Assembly (NCBI RefSeq): GCF_003478445.1
Contig: NZ_QUET01000027.1
Span: forward strand, 1-51,564
Length of the DNA stretch: 51,564 bases
Source of the DNA: Roseburia sp. AM59-24XD
GTDB taxonomy: Bacteria > Bacillota > Clostridia > Lachnospirales > Lachnospiraceae
Direction: 5' to 3'
Part shown: piece by piece, positions 44,537 through 51,564 of the stretch
How the letters are laid out: each line of letters begins with the position of its first letter
How positions within the stretch are numbered: the stretch's first letter is position 1
Program-made: the position numbers and the translations under genes
Notes under the pieces: generated by a model
Seen by the model: the letters and a program-made list of their open reading frames with translations, nothing else
Told to the model about the DNA's origin: nothing
Databases searched by the model: none

Positions 44537-47296
44537 CTATTCCTTCTCTAAGAACACTTTCGCGTAATTCTGCTTATTCTCTTCCTTCTCGCGAAATACC
44601 TCAATCGCATCCCGCTCCTCCTGTGACAGACTGTCAAGCAATGTATTACCACCACTTCTTTGTTCCTCAAGCCTTGTCCGGACATGCGCCTGCACAGACG
44701 CCACTTCCTTTTCAAACTCTCTTGCCGAGATCAGACCACAGCCCTGTCCGCGTATGATGATCTGCTCCAGTCCATCGGAGGTTGCCACCGTCACATCATA
44801 TTTCGCCCCATTTTCATGAGCAAACTTCTCAATAAACTGATCGGCAGTCTCCGCCTCCTTCGTATAAACCACATGTATATTGTGATAATCGAGGATCTCG
44901 GTCGGATGCCCCTGCACCCGGTACGCATCAAACACAACGATCAGATTGCATTTCCTGATTCCCTGATAATCACAGAGAATATCCATCAGACGTCCTCTTG
45001 CCCCGTCAATATTTACCTTTGCAAGTTCATTTAATTCTTCCCAGGCAAATATCACATTATAACCGTCTACCAGAAGATATTTTTCTTTTTTCACGGCAGG
45101 CTTCTTTGCACTCTGTCCATATTCACGGACACTTGGCTGTCCGACATTACGCCTTGTCCTGTGTGAGATTCCCTTATGCGGTGTAAACCCCTCTTTCTTA
45201 TTGGCATTAAAGGTTCTGTCAAGAATCGCATCGACCTCATCCACGCCGATCCACTGCTCCCCTTCACTTTCCTTACGCTCCCGCCTGATCTGATATTCTG
45301 TCCATGCATACTGCTCATACTCCACAGCCGAGCCCGGATCCAGCACACTTTCCACATGCATATATTCCGGCACTTTGTCCCATTCCACATAAAAACCGGA
45401 GCCATGACTGCAAAAAACAGAGCCGGTCGGATTTGCCATATCCTCCTCCGGGTCATAACCATTCTGCTCGATCACCTCCTGTGCATTGTGACACGGTCCA
45501 TAGCCGCCGGTCACACAGGAAAGATGACCTTCTCCCTTTGTATATGCTGCAAGCTCTCCGGCATAATCCCAAAGTGTAGAAACCGGTCCTCTCCCCTTTA
45601 ACACTGCCGTATCTCCATGCAGCTGCGGAGACGAAACCTCTGCCTCCTTCTGGCTCATATCCGTCATCGCACGTCCGACATTCTCTGCCGGAACCTCCAG
45701 CACAAAATCATAATATGGCTCTAACAGCACCGACTGTGCCTGCATCAGTCCCTGACGCACGGCACGGTACGTTGCCTGTCGGAAATCACCGCCCTCTGTA
45801 TGCTTCTGATGGGCGCGGCCGCCTGCCACCGTAATCTTTACATCCGTCAGTGCCGACCCTGTCAGCACACCTCTGTGCGTTCGTTCCTCCAAATGTGTCA
45901 GGATCAGTCTCTGCCAGTTCCGGTCAAGCTGCTCCTCGCTACAGCCAAGCAGACACTGCACCCCGCTTCCCGGTTCTCCCGGCTCTAAGATCAGATGCAC
46001 CTCTGCATAATGGCGCAGCGGCTCGAAATGTCCGACACCCTCCACACGGTCTGCGATCGTCTCCTTATACACAATCCTTCCGGCGCCAAAGGTAACAAGC
46101 ACATTAAAACGATCCTTAATGAGCGTCTGCAGGATCTCAAGCTGTACCTTTCCCATAACCTGGACCTGTATCTCCTGAAGCTCCTCTGACCAGACGATAT
46201 GCAGCATCGGATCCTCCTCCGAAAGCATACGAAGCTTTGGCAGAAAGGCTGCCGGATGCACCTCGTCCGGAAGCTCCATCCGGTAAGTAAGCACCGGTTC
46301 TAAAAGCGGCTCCACCGCATCCTCCTGCACACCAAGTCCCTGTCCCGGATATGTGGCGGTAAGACCTGTAACCGCACAGACACAGCCTGCCGGCGCACAG
46401 TCCACTGCCTCAAACTTCTCGCCGGAATAGATCCGGATCTGATTCACCTTCTCTGACAGACGCACGCTTTCCTTCTCCTGCGGCATATAATCCACCAGAT
46501 CCTTTACGGACAAATCTCCACCGGTCACCTTCAGATAGGTCAGACGGTTTCCCTGAATATCCCGAAGAATCTTAAAAACTCTCGCTCCAAAGTCTGTCCC
46601 ATATTTTGGACTCTTCGTATATGTGGTAATACCGGAAAGTAACCGGTCTACCCCATCCATTTTCAGTGCCGATCCAAAATAACACGGGAACAGCTTTCTT
46701 TCCCTGATCAACTCGGCAATCTCTTCCTCTGCAACCTCTCCGGTCTCCAGAAAGGTATCCAGAAGATCTTCCGCACAAAGTGCCGCATTCTCATAGAGAT
46801 CGTTCTTATCCTCTGTCCCAAAATCAGTACAGCCATCCGACAACGTTTCCTTCAGCTCCGCTAACAACGTCTGTGCATCCGTCCCCGGCTGATCCATTTT
46901 GTTGACAAATAAAAAAGTCGGCACCCGGTAACGATCCAGAAGCTGCCACAGTGTTCTCGTATGCCCCTGCACGCCATCCATGCCACTCACCACAAGAATT
47001 GCATAATCAAGCACCTGAAGAGTCCGCTCCATCTCCGCCGAAAAATCCACATGTCCCGGCGTGTCAAGAAGTGATATCTCCAGTTCATCGGTCTGAAGCA
47101 CTGCCTGTTTGGAAAAAATAGTGATCCCGCGTTCTTTCTCCATCGCATAGGTATCCAGAAAAGCATCCTGATTGTCCACTCTTCCCAGACTGCGGATCAC
47201 ACCACAGGTATATAACAATGCCTCTGATAATGTTGTTTTCCCGGCATCAACATGTGCCAGTATTCCCACACACAATCGCTTCTTGTTTGTTTTCAC
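44537..47296 (-). CDS. Tet(M)/EF-G-like translational GTPase fused to a Rae1/YacP (NYN) nuclease domain
   Basis: A 919-residue protein. Residues 1-675 form a ribosomal-protection-type GTPase: P-loop AHVDAGKTT (14-22), switch RGIT (56-59), DTPGH (78-82), NKMD (132-135), then EF-G-like domains. Domain IV is roughly 450-600, and the GTPase portion ends near a KGEGHL...VTGGYGP segment, like the Tet(M) tail. A linker follows, then residues 739-919 match Rae1/YacP: LLVDGYNVIFAW (D744), VVFDAYRV (D790), TKEAETAD, ATSDGLEQ (D841) and RGQGCG. Rae1 cleaves mRNA in the ribosomal A site, and Tet(M) occupies the same site. GTG start at 47296 has GAGGG upstream. It may be a tetracycline-resistance homologue, but a housekeeping translation role is equally possible. 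Confidence 0.88.
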   Translation of the reverse strand: MKTNKKRLCVGILAHVDAGKTTLSEALLYTCGVIRSLGRVDNQDAFLDTYAMEKERGITIFSKQAVLQTDELEISLLDTPGHVDFSAEMERTLQVLDYAILVVSGMDGVQGHTRTLWQLLDRYRVPTFLFVNKMDQPGTDAQTLLAELKETLSDGCTDFGTEDKNDLYENAALCAEDLLDTFLETGEVAEEEIAELIRERKLFPCYFGSALKMDGVDRLLSGITTYTKSPKYGTDFGARVFKILRDIQGNRLTYLKVTGGDLSVKDLVDYMPQEKESVRLSEKVNQIRIYSGEKFEAVDCAPAGCVCAVTGLTATYPGQGLGVQEDAVEPLLEPVLTYRMELPDEVHPAAFLPKLRMLSEEDPMLHIVWSEELQEIQVQVMGKVQLEILQTLIKDRFNVLVTFGAGRIVYKETIADRVEGVGHFEPLRHYAEVHLILEPGEPGSGVQCLLGCSEEQLDRNWQRLILTHLEERTHRGVLTGSALTDVKITVAGGRAHQKHTEGGDFRQATYRAVRQGLMQAQSVLLEPYYDFVLEVPAENVGRAMTDMSQKEAEVSSPQLHGDTAVLKGRGPVSTLWDYAGELAAYTKGEGHLSCVTGGYGPCHNAQEVIEQNGYDPEEDMANPTGSVFCSHGSGFYVEWDKVPEYMHVESVLDPGSAVEYEQYAWTEYQIRRERKESEGEQWIGVDEVDAILDRTFNANKKEGFTPHKGISHRTRRNVGQPSVREYGQSAKKPAVKKEKYLLVDGYNVIFAWEELNELAKVNIDGARGRLMDILCDYQGIRKCNLIVVFDAYRVQGHPTEILDYHNIHVVYTKEAETADQFIEKFAHENGAKYDVTVATSDGLEQIIIRGQGCGLISAREFEKEVASVQAHVRTRLEEQRSGGNTLLDSLSQEERDAIEVFREKEENKQNYAKVFLEKE

Positions 47297-47435
47297 TCTA
47301 TCATCCCTCTGCTTCAATCTATATATTCTCACTATCCCCAAAATGGGACAGACTCCCTCCTGCATGTCCGCATCAAGGAATAAAATAGTTTGCCGTGAAA
47401 TCCCTTCCGCAAAATACTGCGACAGATCCGCAAGC

Positions 47436-47786
47436 CTAATCCAGATTCTTCACTGCAGCTACTGTAATCTCGTACTGCTCCTTTACCTTTGCAAACAGCT
47501 CGTCAGCTCCGTCCAACTCCTTGGCACGAAGCTTCTCCGTCAGATCGGAGCTTACGGTAAACAGATTGTCAAAGCCAAGGTTTAAGCAGACCCCCTTCAG
47601 GGTATGCGCCGCACGGAAGGCCTCCTCAACATTCTTATTCAAAAGCTGCTCCTCCAGCTTCTGATAGCTGGCATCATCTAAAAACTTTAACACAAGCCTC
47701 TTCACAAGAGCCTCGCTTCCGCCCAGACGGCTCAGTACATTTTCGTAATTGGCTCCCATCTTCTCATAACATTCCTTTACTGTCAT
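47436..47786 (-). CDS. Histidine phosphotransfer (Hpt) domain protein
   Basis: A 117-residue stand-alone Hpt protein. The phospho-acceptor His lies in AFRAAHTLKGVCLNLGF, the characteristic HxLKG motif at about residue 61, in a four-helix-bundle layout. Such proteins shuttle phosphate between receivers in phosphorelays. The ATG at 47786 has GAGGAG seven bases upstream. It starts just after the REC-HD-GYP stop (47791), so it may phosphorylate that receiver. A cognate kinase is not in the window. Confidence 0.9.
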   Translation of the reverse strand: MTVKECYEKMGANYENVLSRLGGSEALVKRLVLKFLDDASYQKLEEQLLNKNVEEAFRAAHTLKGVCLNLGFDNLFTVSSDLTEKLRAKELDGADELFAKVKEQYEITVAAVKNLD

Positions 47787-47790
47787 CACA

Positions 47791-48894
47791 TTACTCCTCA
47801 TGTATCATTTCATATTTTCTTGCTAACGCTTCAAACTCTTCTTTGGATTCCCTGAAACACTCCATCAGTTTTGGGGAAAATACACCACATTCTCCCATCA
47901 GGATCATATGATATGCCTTCTCCTTCTCAATGGCATCCTTATAAATTCTCTCACTGACCAGCGCATCGTATACATCCGCTACCGACACAAGCTGTGCCTC
48001 CAGAGGAATTTTCTCTCCGATCAGTCCGTCCGGGTATCCCTTTCCATCGTATCTCTCATGGTGATAACGACAGATTGCACGGCTCACCTTCGCATATTCA
48101 TCGTCCCATGCGCCGTCGATCTGCTCCAGAATGTCACAGCCCTTCACCGTGTGGGATTTCATATATTCAAACTCGTCCTTATCAAGCCTGCCCGGCTTCA
48201 AAAGTACACTGTCCCTGATCGTGATCTTACCGATATCATGCAGTGCACTTGCCGCTACGATAATATCGATCTTCTCCGGGGTCAGACTGTACTCCGGATA
48301 CTTCTGGGCAGCACACTCTGCGAGGATCCTCGTAAAGCCCTTCACACGCTTGATGTGCTCACCACTCTCCAGATTACGGTACTCTACAACAGTACCAAGT
48401 ACATCAATAATATTTTCGTTATTCTCCTTGATCTTGATCGTCTGCTGCTCCAACAGCTTGTTCTGCCGCTTCAGGTTATCTGTCTGTATCCGCACCTTTT
48501 CTTCCAGCCTGTTTTTGTACTTAAACAGATCCACGATATTCTTGACACGGCTGCGCACTGTCACACTGTCGAACGGCTTCCGGATAAATTCGGAAACGCC
48601 AAGCTCCAGACATTCTCTCTCAACCTCTGTCTTTGACTCTGCACTGATAACTAACACCGGTATACTCTCTAACAGCTCAGATTCCTTCATGAATTGTAAA
48701 ACAGCATAGCCGTCCTTCTCCGGCATGATCAGATCCAGAAGGATCGCTGCGATATCTTCTGAATGCTCCCTCAAGATTTCAATTGCCTGATTGCCATTGC
48801 CTGCCTCAAGCACAGGGTAAGTATCTCCCAGAGCTACGGCAAGAATCTCGCGGTTCAGTTCAATGTCATCGACAATTAATATTTTTTCTCCCAT
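47791..48894 (-). CDS. Response regulator c-di-GMP phosphodiesterase (REC-HD-GYP)
   Basis: A 367-residue protein. Residues 1-120 are a receiver with an acidic pocket (KILIVDDIE) and phospho-Asp in AILLDLIMPEKDG near residue 54; Lys lies in FIRKPF. A coiled-coil (about 122-160, with RQNKLLEQQTIKIKEN) leads to an HD-GYP domain with metal motif ASALHDIGKI and HHERYDGKGYPDGL. HD-GYP enzymes degrade c-di-GMP. GAGG precedes the ATG. It sits between the FapA gene and the Hpt gene, in the same direction, suggesting one signalling unit. Confidence 0.95.
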   Translation of the reverse strand: MGEKILIVDDIELNREILAVALGDTYPVLEAGNGNQAIEILREHSEDIAAILLDLIMPEKDGYAVLQFMKESELLESIPVLVISAESKTEVERECLELGVSEFIRKPFDSVTVRSRVKNIVDLFKYKNRLEEKVRIQTDNLKRQNKLLEQQTIKIKENNENIIDVLGTVVEYRNLESGEHIKRVKGFTRILAECAAQKYPEYSLTPEKIDIIVAASALHDIGKITIRDSVLLKPGRLDKDEFEYMKSHTVKGCDILEQIDGAWDDEYAKVSRAICRYHHERYDGKGYPDGLIGEKIPLEAQLVSVADVYDALVSERIYKDAIEKEKAYHMILMGECGVFSPKLMECFRESKEEFEALARKYEMIHEE

Positions 48895-48977
48895 TAGTAC
48901 CTCATTTCTTTATTCTGCTTACTTTTCTCTATTACAGCAGATGGATCTTATGGTCACATCCTTCGTAATCCACTTCA

Positions 48978-51221
48978 TCAGCCCTGCAGATTCTGTACAA
49001 CGATTCTGCCGGCTACATTCTTGATCATAACACATTTCTTGGTATCTGCGCTATATACAACGTTGTTGATCGTAACATTCGTTCCTTCATACAGCATATT
49101 GTATACTTTGATATATGCCTGCTTCGCCTTTTTCCTTTCCTCAAGCTGCTGTGCGATCAGCTTCTCCACATCGCTTTTTTCCTGTTGTTTGGTGTAAACG
49201 GCATTCTCGATCTTCAAGAAGATCGGCATCATATTACGCTCCTCCGGCGGATACTTTTCCTTATATTCATCCAGAGCATTATTTAAGATGGTAAGCTGGC
49301 TCTCAATCTCGCCAAGCTGTCCGGAATAGTCAATGCCGGGTCTGTCCTTGTCGTAGCCAAGCTGAATATCCGTCCGGATACCATTACGGTTGCCAACCGT
49401 GCCTGCCTCAATACTAAAGCCTGCATAAACAGAGCCTCCGGCAATGCTTCCACCCATGCCGCTGACCCGTACCACCTTCTCGGCATACAGATTACAGCGG
49501 AAGAAGTAATTCGCAATGATCGTCTCCGCCTGAATGGCTGTATTTTCAAAGAAACGTCCCATGACCGTCTTGCCGGCGACAAGCTTCGCAACACCATTTC
49601 CATTGGCTCCCTTCCTGACAAGGATATCTCCGGCACTCTCAAGCACCGCATTCTCAATGAAGCCATCTACCATGATATCTCCGGAAGCGATCACATGCAG
49701 ATTGCCACCGGCATCTCCCGTAATATGTACCGCACCGTCATAGGAAACCTCTCCCATCAGATTGGCGGTATCTCCAAGCTCCAGAAGCGGCATCACCTTC
49801 AAAACGGAATCCTCCAGTATTGCACAGCCATTCTCCTCCGCCAAATAGGTCTTATTATCCTCCAGAAGCTTAAAGCCTCTCCCCTTAATACGCACCTTCT
49901 CCCTGCCGGAAGCAGCCCGAAGCTTTGCCCCCTCGACCGTATAGCCATCCTTGCCCGGTTTCGCTTCATGATAGAATAACAGCTTCTGTCCTGCCGTAAC
50001 CTTTACAAATAATGCTGCCTTTGTATAATCTACAGTCCCATCCTTATTGACGATCACACCGTTATGCTCCCTGTCAGAAATAAAGCTCTCGTAGTATCCG
50101 TCCTCACCACGGACCGGCAGCTTTCCTCTCGCCACAACGACCATCTCACCGCGCAGCTTTCCGCCAAGTAACTGATTGATGACACCCTTATCCAGTCCCT
50201 TGACGATCTTATGTTCGGAAAGACCTCCGATCAGCCGCTCCTTTGTCAGCCTCTCCGCAGTCTCCCCCACATAGACATATGCCTTGAGCTTGTCCGGATC
50301 CACAAAGAAACGGACGGCATTCTTCGGCAGTGTCTTGCAGAATTCTCCCAGATCATCGGATATCTCCGGTCCGTTCCCAGACATTTTAAGTGATGCATAC
50401 CGCTTCTGCTCCTCTTCCATCTTCACACGGATCTTGCGCATATCTGTGGCAGAATGAACCATGCTCTTATAGACGGAAATATCCAGATTCTCCTCCAGTC
50501 CGATCCGGATCTCGCGCATCTGCTGCCAGGAGTACAGTTTCTTGGAATATACGGTTACATCAAGACGTTTTTCAAGACCGAGGCGGATCTCACGCATCTG
50601 CTGCCAGGAATACTCCACATCAGCATACGTCTTAACATCCAGTCCCTCTTCCATGCCTTCCACAATCTCACGGATCGCCGCTCCACGGTACGCCGTATTC
50701 AGATACGGATCGATCTTACAGCCCTCTTTCATGGCTCGCCTGATCTCACTTAACTGCTCCGGTACATACCCTGCCTTGATATAAGGAATGATATTCTGAT
50801 GATCCAGAATTGCCAGATGAAGCTCGCGTAACATCTCAGCACCGACACCGGCATATTTCTCAAGATGTATCCGGTCCTCCAGAGCCTTTCTAAGCTCACG
50901 CATAACCTCATACGAAAATTGAGGTTTCGCATAGATCGATGCATCCACCCCGTCCTTCAGGCCAAGACGTATCTCCTCCATTTGAAACCAGTCATACCGT
51001 TTATCGTTATATAATGTGACATCCAGTCCTTCCTCTAATCCAAAACGTATCTGACGCATCTGTACAGCGACGTAATCTTTATCCGCATAGACAGATGCCT
51101 TGACCTCATGCTCCAGTCCCTGTCTGATCTCCTCCAGCTGGTCAATGCCAAAGCCCTGCTTTCTGTATTTTGCGATACTTTCCATGATCTCTTTGTAATA
51201 CGCATTCTGATTTTTCGCCAT
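48978..51221 (-). CDS. FapA (DUF342) family protein with an N-terminal helical repeat array
   Basis: A 747-residue protein. The C-terminal ~450 residues match FapA: KVTAGQKLLFYHEAKPGKDGYTVEG, KGRGFKLLEDNKTYLAEENG, then a right-handed beta-helix-like run (GEVSYDGAVHITGDAGG, VIASGDIMVDGFIENA, SAGDILVRKGANG) and a coiled-coil tail. Residues 1-270 hold about 9-10 imperfect 26-residue repeats of the form YSWQQMREIRLGLE-x2-LDVTVY. Repeats 8 and 9 are almost identical; repeat 5 is degraded. FapA of Vibrio affects flagellation and polar localisation. The start is the ATG at 51221 after AAAGG. It is upstream of the REC-HD-GYP and Hpt genes. The repeat domain is unlike ordinary FapA. Confidence 0.88.
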   Translation of the reverse strand: MAKNQNAYYKEIMESIAKYRKQGFGIDQLEEIRQGLEHEVKASVYADKDYVAVQMRQIRFGLEEGLDVTLYNDKRYDWFQMEEIRLGLKDGVDASIYAKPQFSYEVMRELRKALEDRIHLEKYAGVGAEMLRELHLAILDHQNIIPYIKAGYVPEQLSEIRRAMKEGCKIDPYLNTAYRGAAIREIVEGMEEGLDVKTYADVEYSWQQMREIRLGLEKRLDVTVYSKKLYSWQQMREIRIGLEENLDISVYKSMVHSATDMRKIRVKMEEEQKRYASLKMSGNGPEISDDLGEFCKTLPKNAVRFFVDPDKLKAYVYVGETAERLTKERLIGGLSEHKIVKGLDKGVINQLLGGKLRGEMVVVARGKLPVRGEDGYYESFISDREHNGVIVNKDGTVDYTKAALFVKVTAGQKLLFYHEAKPGKDGYTVEGAKLRAASGREKVRIKGRGFKLLEDNKTYLAEENGCAILEDSVLKVMPLLELGDTANLMGEVSYDGAVHITGDAGGNLHVIASGDIMVDGFIENAVLESAGDILVRKGANGNGVAKLVAGKTVMGRFFENTAIQAETIIANYFFRCNLYAEKVVRVSGMGGSIAGGSVYAGFSIEAGTVGNRNGIRTDIQLGYDKDRPGIDYSGQLGEIESQLTILNNALDEYKEKYPPEERNMMPIFLKIENAVYTKQQEKSDVEKLIAQQLEERKKAKQAYIKVYNMLYEGTNVTINNVVYSADTKKCVMIKNVAGRIVVQNLQG

Positions 51222-51291
51222 ATTGTCTCGTACCTTTCGTTTCTGTCCTCTTAAGCGCTTAGACATTATCACAATGTTTTCTTCCGTTAAG

Positions 51292-51318
51292 CTTATATTT
51301 TATTCGTTTATATGTCAA
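51292..51318 (-). promoter_or_regulatory. Weak promoter candidate upstream of the FapA gene
   Basis: The minus strand reads TTGACA (51313-51318), 15 bases, then TATAAG (51292-51297). The hexamers are good but the spacer is short for SigA. No other element was convincing in this AT-rich gap. Confidence 0.35.
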
Positions 51319-51368
51319 TAAAATTTGCCTATTTCCTATCAATTTTATATAATTTTCTCATATTATAT

Positions 51369-51564
51369 ACTAAGACTTCCCATACCAAGGATGGAAATTT
51401 GCCCATAATATTTCTTATGTCCGGAAAATAAAATATCAATTTTGCCTGAGAAATCACTTGATCCGTGAACTATGACTAAAAAATTGACGCAGATCAGTAG
51501 GATTTCCGAAAAATCTTTGCTTTGCAATGCTTTGATAAATACGCATCCGCACGACTGAGCCCCA
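51369..51564. repeat. Giant palindromic repeat, copy B (left half, cut by window end)
   Basis: Matches copy A from 3108 to about 3303. The 16 bases after CTTCCCATACC read AAGGATGGAAATTTGC here, which equals the right end of copy A but differs from copy A's left end, so copy B's left arm is the more symmetric form. The other differences are three or four single bases. It stops about 5 bases before the palindrome's centre because the window ends. Intergenic, upstream of the FapA gene. Confidence 0.9.

Noticed and set aside
44537..47296. Simple call as acquired tetracycline resistance
   Set aside because: The gene is a chromosomal neighbour of housekeeping genes, carries no mobile-element flanks and has an extra nuclease domain; resistance is not shown by sequence.
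50440..51200. Regular DNA repeats considered as a CRISPR array
   Set aside because: The period is about 78 bp, in frame with the FapA coding sequence, and the units diverge as protein repeats do; there are no unique spacers or cas genes.

Overview
The window looks like the chromosome of a motile, anaerobic gut-type member of the Clostridia, most likely a Lachnospiraceae relative of Roseburia or Agathobacter. That assignment is an inference from gene content: hrcA-grpE-dnaK-dnaJ behind a CIRCE operator, an archaeal-type AspRS next to gatCAB, the dapL route to lysine, a Flg_hook (FliK) protein, AAGGAGG-type ribosome sites and a T-box. Base composition was not computed. Almost every gene lies on the minus strand; only the FliK-like gene is on plus.

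Layout, left to right. 112-2964: a MATE exporter and enolase. 2965-3718: a non-coding stretch holding a giant palindromic repeat (copy A, about 401 bp) and a second, unrelated hairpin of 141 bp. 3719-8669: the class I heat-shock operon, with dnaK broken by one missing base. 8749-11165: a stand-alone FliK-like gene with its own promoter and terminator. 11221-16740: T-box, aspS2, gatC, gatA, gatB and a PilZ protein, a set that would make Asn-tRNA(Asn) by transamidation. 16764-19346: a DUF1002 protein, a fibronectin-like lipoprotein and a MIF-type tautomerase. 19403-22075: dapL, a sulfotransferase-like protein and tRNA-Pro(CGG). 22162-25047: folP, folE, folC. 25069-35808: leuC-leuD-tarI-tarJ-leuB-ilvD-ilvB-serC-serA, with a strong promoter at one end and a strong terminator at the other; serA has a one-base deletion. 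35841-40134: a CDF cation exporter, proS, a REC-ComFB protein and a DUF1292 protein. 40143-44486: a MoxR, DUF58, transglutaminase operon whose transglutaminase gene is also one base short. 44537-47296: a Tet(M)/EF-G-like GTPase fused to a Rae1/YacP nuclease domain. 47436-51221: Hpt, REC-HD-GYP and a FapA protein with an N-terminal helical repeat array. 51369-51564: the left half of a second copy (B) of the giant palindrome, cut by the window end almost exactly at its centre.

Themes. Several genes concern cyclic-dinucleotide signalling or motility (FliK, PilZ, REC-ComFB, REC-HD-GYP, Hpt, FapA). A second group handles translation quality (AspRS2/GatCAB, ProRS with an editing domain, the GTPase-Rae1 fusion). 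The strongest candidates for something undescribed are the GTPase-Rae1 fusion, which puts a ribosome-A-site nuclease on an A-site-binding GTPase, and the 401-bp palindrome family. Three separate genes each lack exactly one base of a doublet, which points to sequence errors more than biology and should be settled before any gene is called dead.
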